Shown: positions 1 through 5,900 of the stretch, in pieces
How positions within the stretch are numbered: position 1 is the stretch's first letter
Layout of the letters: each line of letters opens with the position of its first letter
The notes under the pieces: generated by a model
Database searches by the model: none
What the model was told of the DNA's origin: nothing
Seen by the model: only the letters and a program-made list of their open reading frames with translations
Translations under genes and position numbers: made by a program
DNA from: Lachnospiraceae bacterium
Lineage (GTDB): Bacteria > Bacillota > Clostridia > Lachnospirales > Lachnospiraceae
Assembly (NCBI GenBank): GCA_009774145.1
Contig: VSND01000211.1
Location: 1-6,565 of the forward strand
Direction: 5' to 3'
Length of the DNA stretch: 6,565 nucleotides

Positions 1-110
1 TCCACGTCAACCGGATCCGCCGGCGCTGCCCCGCCGACCATCGGCATTCTCACACATGCGCTGACGAGCAGCATCAGGGCAGCGGACAGATATATCCATC
101 TCTTTTTCAT
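1..110 (-). CDS. N-terminus of a secreted protein (partial), possible minor/basal pilin or lipoprotein
   Basis: Only the first 36 codons are inside the window; the gene runs off the left edge. The ATG at 110-108 has a near-perfect ribosome binding site eight bases upstream, so the start is well supported. The peptide begins MKKRW, then has a hydrophobic stretch (about residues 6-19), then a segment ending GGAAPADPVDV. This is an export signal. Two readings are possible. Residues 16-19 (V-S-A-C) resemble a lipobox, which would make it a lipoprotein with Cys19 lipidated. Alternatively, signal peptidase I could cut near the Ala/Pro-rich segment at residues 28-31. The gene starts only 24 bases after the sortase stop, so it is almost certainly cotranscribed with the pilus genes. 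Genes in this position in clostridial pilus loci often encode small Cna-B minor or basal pilins; that role is inferred from context only, because no mature domain is visible. Confidence 0.72.
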   Translation of the reverse strand, partial: MKKRWIYLSAALMLLVSACVRMPMVGGAAPADPVDV

Positions 111-118
111 GGGCGTCC

Positions 119-126
119 CCTCCTTT
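119..126 (-). promoter_or_regulatory. Ribosome binding site of the downstream secreted-protein gene
   Basis: On the minus strand this reads AAAGGAGG, eight bases before the ATG at 110. It is a close match to the anti-Shine-Dalgarno sequence and fixes the start of the truncated gene. It lies wholly within the 24-base gap after the sortase stop codon, so the gene has its own strong initiation signal despite the tight spacing. Confidence 0.85.
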
Positions 127-134
127 ACATCAGA

Positions 135-1052
135 TTATAGTTTCCTCATCTCATCCAGCAGCTCTGCTTCCGTCTTTCTTGGTCCCAGCCTGCGGTAATA
201 GATCAACATGATCAACAATATGATAAACAGCAGCGGAATACAGATCGCAGGAGCCACTATGTAATTCGGGATCCGAACCGCCTCCGATACCACGACCACT
301 TCCCCGATGATGTTATCGATGCGCTTTCCGCGCACGAGCATGCGGTGGGTGTTAATGCCATAGGGCGTACAGGTGACCAGTGTACAGTAATCCTTTCCAT
401 CCGTTATGGCAAGTTCATCCGTCTCTTCGGGAAGAACGATACGGATCTGGTCAACCATGTAGGTAATGGTCTGATCCATAATATTCAGAGTAAAAGTATC
501 GCCCTCGACCATCTGATCCAGGTCGGAAAACAGCTTTGCACTGGGCAGTCCCCGGTGACCGGACAGAATCGCATGCGTCCGCTCTCCTCCTACCGGAAGA
601 GAGGAACCCGGAATATGGCCGACTGCAATCTGAAGAACCGCCTCGTCCACGCTGTGATACACCGGAAGGTTCACACCGATTGACGTGATCTGTACATATC
701 CCATAATGCCGGTTCCCGTAATATCCAGAAGGCTGTCATACTCTGCCCGCTGTTCATCGGTAAGCGTGAAATTGACACCGTTGGCAAGCCTGCTGTTATA
801 CTCCCTTGCTGCTTCCAGCATTGCTTCCCTTTCCTGACCGGACAGGTCTTCCACCGCCGTCACATAGCTCGCAATCGCCCGTGTGGCGTGCATGGAGTTC
901 CACCAGTCACTGACTGAAGGATAGAGCAGGATTCCTACCCCGACCAGTAATATAATGACTAATACGATTGTTGAAATCGAAGGACCTCTTCGCTGCTTTT
1001 TCTGCTTTTTATCTCTGCCCTTCTCTTCCCCTTGTTGTTCTTCTTTCTTCAT
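135..1052 (-). CDS. Class C (pilus-specific) sortase
   Basis: Membrane-bound cysteine transpeptidase that polymerises pilins by cleaving LPxTG between Thr and Gly and joining the Thr to a lysine on the next subunit. Counting from the preferred ATG (305 residues), the order is: a highly charged Lys/Glu/Arg cytoplasmic tail (about 1-24), a first membrane segment (about 26-44), an extracytoplasmic helix and lid region, the sortase beta-barrel, and a second membrane segment (about 266-286) followed by a short RR-containing tail. The two-membrane layout is typical of class C. Catalytic residues visible are His166 in LSGHRG, Cys228 in VTCTPYG and Arg237 in NTHR. MGYVQI, SSLPVGG and GLPSAKLF are also family-typical. 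An in-frame GTG at 1064 would add four residues, but it has no ribosome binding site. The ATG at 1052 has GGGG six bases upstream and is preferred. The usual DP-aromatic lid motif is not evident; the region reads NGVNFTLTDEQ. The gene directly follows the major pilin, its likely substrate. Confidence 0.95.
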   Translation of the reverse strand: MKKEEQQGEEKGRDKKQKKQRRGPSISTIVLVIILLVGVGILLYPSVSDWWNSMHATRAIASYVTAVEDLSGQEREAMLEAAREYNSRLANGVNFTLTDEQRAEYDSLLDITGTGIMGYVQITSIGVNLPVYHSVDEAVLQIAVGHIPGSSLPVGGERTHAILSGHRGLPSAKLFSDLDQMVEGDTFTLNIMDQTITYMVDQIRIVLPEETDELAITDGKDYCTLVTCTPYGINTHRMLVRGKRIDNIIGEVVVVSEAVRIPNYIVAPAICIPLLFIILLIMLIYYRRLGPRKTEAELLDEMRKL

Positions 1053-1058
1053 AGGTTT

Positions 1059-1062
1059 CCCC
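1059..1062 (-). promoter_or_regulatory. Weak ribosome binding site deciding the sortase start
   Basis: On the minus strand GGGG lies six bases before the ATG at 1052. It is much weaker than the AAAGGAGG sites of the major pilin and the downstream gene, which fits a catalyst needed in smaller amounts than the structural subunit. The alternative GTG start at 1064 overlaps this element and has only an A/T-rich sequence before it. Assignment is by spacing only. Confidence 0.45.
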
Positions 1063-1077
1063 ACAGTGAATTGATAT

Positions 1078-1093
1078 GGTGATATCTCTCACC
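1078..1093 (-). promoter_or_regulatory. Potential hairpin just upstream of the sortase start
   Basis: Positions 1078-1082 (ggtga) pair with 1089-1093 (tcacc), giving a five-base stem with a six-base loop. It lies about 25 bases upstream of the sortase ATG, in the 5' leader of that gene, where it could influence ribosome access. It is short and might be chance, but it belongs to a run of inverted repeats in the same gap. Confidence 0.3.
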
Positions 1094-1096
1094 TGC

Positions 1097-1125
1097 CAAC
1101 GTCTGCCGGACTGTAAGGCCCGTTG
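1097..1125 (-). promoter_or_regulatory. Potential hairpin in the pilin-sortase gap
   Basis: Positions 1097-1101 (caacg) pair with 1121-1125 (cgttg). An inner gcc/ggc pairing (1105-1107 with 1117-1119) could stabilise it. It is the weakest of four inverted repeats in this gap and is listed because of its company. Confidence 0.25.
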
Positions 1126-1129
1126 CTCA

Positions 1130-1162
1130 CCGCACACCACGTGAAGGTGTCAGCCTGTGCGG
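1130..1162 (-). promoter_or_regulatory. Potential hairpin in the pilin-sortase gap
   Basis: Positions 1130-1136 (ccgcaca) are perfectly complementary to 1156-1162 (tgtgcgg), a seven-base GC-rich stem with a 19-base interior. An alternative inner stem pairs 1134-1138 (acacc) with 1146-1150 (ggtgt). The two share bases 1134-1136, so they partly exclude each other. No run of U follows on the transcript, so it is not a standard intrinsic terminator. An RNA processing or stability element is more plausible. Confidence 0.45.
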
Positions 1163-1166
1163 CAAA

Positions 1167-1192
1167 CCGGGAACGGGACATCCCGTCCCCGG
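1167..1192 (-). terminator. Strong GC-rich hairpin after the major pilin: possible attenuator or mRNA-stabilising stem
   Basis: Outer arms 1167-1171 (ccggg) and 1188-1192 (cccgg), plus inner arms 1173-1177 (acggg) and 1182-1186 (cccgt), form two five-base-pair stems separated by one A/C mismatch and closed by a four-base loop. On the transcript the stem is followed by only UUU and then GCC, so full intrinsic termination is unlikely. Partial read-through would give much more pilin mRNA than sortase mRNA, and the stem could also protect the pilin transcript's 3' end. It lies about 67 bases after the pilin stop codon. The structure is direct; the function is inferred. Confidence 0.5.
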
Positions 1193-1259
1193 CCATATTC
1201 ATGTTCTGAATCTGTTATTTTCTGTTATCTTCTTAAAACAGTTCGTTAAATTCTGCTGA

Positions 1260-2900
1260 TCAGCGAGCGCTCATACGCTTCTTGGTAACCAGAAGGATAC
1301 CTGCTGCTACCACAAGGATTCCGCCGACTACGTAGAAGATCGTAGTACCGATACCACCGGTGGACGGAAGAAGCGTACCTTTCTGGTTCACAATCTCAAG
1401 TGCTGCAGGATCCAGATCATCAAGATTTTTCTCTACTGTAACAGTGGTTGTAGATTCTGAACTCTCAGACACCAGGTTTCCATCCTCATCATAATGTTTC
1501 TCACCTGCTGTAGCGAATATTGCCTCTGTAAGAAGCTGCGGAGTAAGTTCTTTCGACTCAAGCAGCTTATTATAGCCATCCGGAGCCTTAAACTCGGTTA
1601 CCGTCAGTTTAACATCGTCTGCAAGACCAATGATGTAGAGTTTGCCATTTTCATCAGTACTGAGCTCTGCACTTTCAGTCTCACTGGCGGGATCATAGGA
1701 AACTACTGTATAAACACCTGGCTCGCCTGCTTCTACAGTTAAACCTTTGATCGTAAACGTTGCACCTGCAAGAGAATTTCCTTCTTCATCCACTTTCTTG
1801 ATCGCTGCTGCATATGTTTTGATTACAGCTGTATCTTCCCAGGTTTCATCCCAGGGTTTCTTTTCAGTTGAATCCTCATCAACATAAACAGGTCTGATAG
1901 AAATAGTATTCGTATCAGCTGTATTGATGTTCGTCGTAGAGGTCAGTACAGCTTCATACTCAACAACAATCTTTGCACCCTGAGCGTACAGATTCGTGTA
2001 TGTTCCATCGGCAGCCAGCGTTGCCCACGGAATAAGAATTGCTTTTTTGTATGTGACAGCCGTGTCACCAGTTCCAACTGTAACTTCGCCAAACTGATAA
2101 GCTGCAAGATCCTTTTCATCTTTGATCACAGTTCCAGGATCTGTTTCAGTTGCGCCAATGGTAATCTTTGTTACCTTTGCATCTGCCAAATACTCCGGCA
2201 GTGTATCCTGAATCACATAGTCAACAACCTGCTTGGACTCTCCATTCAGATCAATATAGTTGGTAGTGTCAAAGGTACCGGTATACTTAACTGTATCACC
2301 GATGGAATAAGACTCTTTCTCCACTTCCTTAAGTACGGTAGGGGTATTAACATTCTTATCATAAATATCAGCATCCGGCTGAGTAGATGTCACTGTGATC
2401 GCAGCTTTGGTAACCACTCCGTTTTCATCGGTTGATACATGAGTAGTTGTAACTACATAATAACCATACGGCAGTCCGGTAAATACAAGGTCACTATCGC
2501 CGTTGCTCACTTCTGAAACAACTACGTCAGCATCTTTTGCCCATGCTTCAAGGGCTGCTTTTAAGCCATCCGTCATTTTGGTGCCTGTGATTTTGCCGTC
2601 AGCATCCTTCTCGACAATCTCACCAGTAGGAGAAACATAACCTGCATCGTCAGCCTCAAAGAACGCTCCAAGAGCTGGTGGAACTTCTCCCTGATATGCA
2701 ATGTTGTCACCATTGACAGTTGCATCAAAAAGCTTATGAAGACTGTACATCTCGCCTTTTGCCGGATTCTTGATTGTGATTGTTGCGCCGTCGGCATCAG
2801 CCGGATCCAGTGCTTTCGTCTGTGCAAAACTTGTCATTGTCATCCCAAGGACCATGACCATCGCCAGTAAAATACCGGCAAGTTTCTTAATTCGTTTCAT
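1260..2900 (-). CDS. Major pilin subunit, SpaA/RrgB/FimA-type isopeptide-forming, LPSTG-anchored
   Basis: Shaft subunit of a covalent pilus, 546 residues, exported and then polymerised by the class C sortase encoded next to it. A signal peptide (KRIKK, then a hydrophobic run to about residue 26, cut after SFA) leads into domain D1 (about 30-180), which has the family-typical opening ITIKNPAKGEMYSLHKLF. The junction DIYDKN (178-183) sits where pilins carry the YPK pilin motif, making Lys182 the candidate cross-linking lysine, with Asp in place of Pro. D2 (about 185-355) opens with VLKEVEK; Lys191 with an Asn near 331 may form an isopeptide bond. D3 (about 360-506) is a Cna-B domain with a Lys at 368-369 (IKKVD), the E-box TEFKAPDGYN with Glu436, and Asn504 in IVNQKG. 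LPSTG (511-515), a membrane segment and KKRMSAR form the sorting signal. The protein has no cysteine. The start has a strong ribosome binding site. Isopeptide pairs are inferred from family patterns. Confidence 0.95.
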   Translation of the reverse strand: MKRIKKLAGILLAMVMVLGMTMTSFAQTKALDPADADGATITIKNPAKGEMYSLHKLFDATVNGDNIAYQGEVPPALGAFFEADDAGYVSPTGEIVEKDADGKITGTKMTDGLKAALEAWAKDADVVVSEVSNGDSDLVFTGLPYGYYVVTTTHVSTDENGVVTKAAITVTSTQPDADIYDKNVNTPTVLKEVEKESYSIGDTVKYTGTFDTTNYIDLNGESKQVVDYVIQDTLPEYLADAKVTKITIGATETDPGTVIKDEKDLAAYQFGEVTVGTGDTAVTYKKAILIPWATLAADGTYTNLYAQGAKIVVEYEAVLTSTTNINTADTNTISIRPVYVDEDSTEKKPWDETWEDTAVIKTYAAAIKKVDEEGNSLAGATFTIKGLTVEAGEPGVYTVVSYDPASETESAELSTDENGKLYIIGLADDVKLTVTEFKAPDGYNKLLESKELTPQLLTEAIFATAGEKHYDEDGNLVSESSESTTTVTVEKNLDDLDPAALEIVNQKGTLLPSTGGIGTTIFYVVGGILVVAAGILLVTKKRMSAR

Positions 2901-2907
2901 AACTCAT

Positions 2908-2915
2908 CCTCCTTT
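2908..2915 (-). promoter_or_regulatory. Ribosome binding site of the major pilin
   Basis: AAAGGAGG on the minus strand, seven bases before the ATG at 2900. This near-ideal site suits an abundantly made subunit and confirms the pilin start. The rest of the 92-base gap back to the stop of the large surface protein is A/T-rich. I see no convincing promoter in it: a TAAAAT lies just before the ribosome binding site, but nothing like TTGACA is found at the right spacing. Confidence 0.88.
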
Positions 2916-2992
2916 TCATTTTACATTGTTTGAAACGATTTTTGTGTTTCTTTGAACCCACAATTCTCATTCTATTCAGATCTAAGAGAACC

Positions 2993-5900
2993 TTATACCC
3001 TCCTTTCACTGAATTTTTTATTATACATCAAGCCTGTGCCAAGTAAGATAAAGAAAGCACCTGCTATCATGTACCAGATTGGTCCGGGACCGCCGGTCTC
3101 GGGAAGATTGTATTCAACCTGCTGGTTGATATAGTCAACGACATCATCTCTATCCCAGTCAATATTTCCTTCCACGGTCTGATCCTTTATAATCGCACCT
3201 GACGTATTGCCCGTACCCAAACCGGGTTCATAACCGGCATGATTCTTTTCTTCAATGGTATACGTCGTTCCATCCGGAAGGTTAAATACCTCTATCGTCT
3301 GTCCATGTCCTAACTTGAACGTACCTCCAGAACGAATATCACCCGATTCCACCAAGGATCCGTCTTTATTCTTTATCCTGTATGGATAATCGTTAGTGGC
3401 AATGTTCGCTGCGTCGCCTTTGAAAGTAATCACAAAGTCGAAACGTCTGCTTTCTGTCTTGCCGCAGATCAATTTGCCGTCTGCATCGTAACAACCCGAA
3501 ACATGCGTATGCCCCTCTGCCGGCTCTCCTTCTACAGTCTTTCCCAAAGTCAATGTGCTCTTCACATTACCCGTATAGTCAATAACGGGAACTGCATTCA
3601 CAGAGGGCAGTGTAAACTGCATCCAGCAGGTAGATCCGGAAGCACCTCTTTCTGTATAAAAGAATTTCAATTTATACTTCGGATTCACGCGGTCATCTTC
3701 CTGATCGGATTCATCTGCATTGCTGTTGTCGTTGTTAACATCGTTACTGCTGTTATCCTTGTTCGCAATGTTATCCTCAGGCTTCTGAATATAGTTCCAA
3801 AGATCCACATATTCTCCTGCCGCCTGATGGACGCCGCCGATATCACAGATCAGCTTTGTAGAACCATCCGGATACTCCAGGAATACCCACATATCATCGT
3901 CGCCGAAGAAATAATAGTTTAACGGTCCTACATAATCGTCTGTCAGTTCGAACTCAACTTCGAAGGTCATTCCGAAGAAGCTGTTGTGTAATTGTTTGTC
4001 ATCCGAATTTATTAAACCATATGTCTTATAAATATCTTCCGTACCAAATTTAGGATCGTGTCCATTCGCCGTGTCACCCCATGTAGGAGAATTATCCATT
4101 GGCCAGAACTGATTTGTAAATACAGGATCACCAGGCTCAGTACCCCATGCTTTCACAGCACTTCTTTGAAACTGATTCAAATTTTGTGCATGCTGCCCGC
4201 TTCCTGACACTGATGCCAGCGTATAAGTATCTCCGTCACGGTCAAAATTGAGCGAATACCCGCTGATTTCTGTTTTTCCAATTACATTTTGGTTCTTTGG
4301 ATTAAACAAATCCGGCGCATCCGCTTTAATTACAGGAAGTCCCTGGGATGAGAGCTCTGATTTTACCAGTCCAAAAAAACATTTTTCTATTATTGTACTT
4401 GGCGACTTTCCATCTGGTTTCGTCTTGGCTCTGTTAATGTAATTGGTATAATTTGCTCCTCCAGGCAGTGTGTCATTTTGCAGTCCTGTGTCACCTGAAT
4501 TGTTATTACCAAATCCATAATTCGCCGTATAACCTGTATTCGCATAATTTGCAAAACTGTTAATTCCCTTACGATTACGGGCATCGCCTTCCTCGATGGA
4601 ACCATTTGTAAAATCGTAATCAAAAAACCTTGCAGGATAATTCTTGTTTTCCTCTTTATTACTTCTGCCAACCAGTCGGATCACGGTGTCCTTGGTAATA
4701 TGCACTGAAATCTCGCCTTCTGCTGTTTCACTGTTATTACGAAATACCAGTTTTTTAATGTCATCTCCGCTGTAAACCGTCCAGGCATCTTTGCTCATGC
4801 TGTCCGCCTGATTCGTATCATTCAGCACCCAGACTTCATAAAGATCATAGTTCAGACCGTCTTTTGCGAATTTATTAATGTGATCCAGACCACCTGCCGC
4901 TTCTTTATATTCATATAAATCCGCCGTATAAATCTTGGTCAGCGAATCCACAGAATCTTTATCCTTATACACAGGGTCGAAAACAGGCCAACCTGACGTA
5001 TACTCTATACCAGTCTCTTTCAGGTACATTTTACGGGTTCTGGGCTTTCCATAGTTATTCGGCAGCTCTGCGCCGTTCAATACCCCCGCCTGCCCCTCTC
5101 TCACCGTGTCAATAATATTAACCGATGTTGAGCCATACCCTTCTCTGTCTTCCATAATCTGCGCATATGCATAATACTGCACTATAAATGTCGGATTCGA
5201 AGTCGATTGTTCCGTCAGCGCCATAATGCCGCCGTTCCACTCAACATCCATCTGCTGTTCTTCACCCACATCCATGGTTGCAAGCTTATTTATCTGACCG
5301 GCTTCTGACACGCCGATCGCCATAACGGAAATCTCAGTCTCTTCGTCCTCATCAGCCAACAGTTCTTTAAACGCCTGAACTTCTTCTTTGTTTTCCGTTA
5401 TTTTGTTTACAACTGCAGTATTCTGCGATGTAACATTTACAAGTTCCGTGTTTTCCTGCCCTTCACCGACCGTTACTGAGTCATCTGATACCATATCCCT
5501 GACTTCTGCTGTCTCATCATCCGAAGTTTCAGTCTCACTCCCGGTTTCATTCTCCGAAAGCGTCTCCTCTTCCGGAGTTGTCTCCTCTGCAGTTGGCGCT
5601 GCTGTATCCAGTGTAATCTCTGCTGTCACTACACAGCCGGACAGATCCAGTTCCACTTCCCCATAAGTCATATGATAGGAAATCGTATGAAGTATGTTTC
5701 TGTTAACCTCATCTGTAGACTCTCCAAGATAATCCATAAGGGCTTCACGCAACTCAGCGTCGTCATCCAGCGATTTCACATAAAAGTTCAGCTGCGGACC
5801 TACAGTCCCTTCATCTGCTTCTATGTTCTCTTCCTGCTCCGACATATCGGCATCCAGATCCGCCACTTCATTATCCGTTTCCTCTTCACTGTCTTCAGAT

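Noticed and set aside
345..683. Open frame of 112 codons on the plus strand within the sortase gene
   Set aside because: It lies fully antisense to the conserved catalytic part of the sortase, including the His and Cys motifs, and its translation shows no recognisable domain or export signal.
1052..1064. GTG at 1064 as the sortase start
   Set aside because: It adds only four residues and has no Shine-Dalgarno sequence upstream, while the ATG at 1052 has GGGG at a suitable six-base distance.
2921..2926. TAAAAT (minus strand) before the pilin as a -10 promoter element
   Set aside because: No sequence like TTGACA is present about 17 bases upstream, and the element lies very close to the ribosome binding site; cotranscription from further upstream is simpler.
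2932..2950. Inverted repeat gaaac/gtttc in the gap before the major pilin
   Set aside because: The stem is only five pairs, A/T-rich, with a nine-base loop and no following U-tract, so neither a terminator nor an operator can be supported.
3503..3922. Open frame of 139 codons on the plus strand within the large surface protein gene
   Set aside because: It is antisense to the conserved PA14-like and Cna-B-like coding region; there is no ribosome binding site or family resemblance, and the minus-strand frame is uninterrupted.
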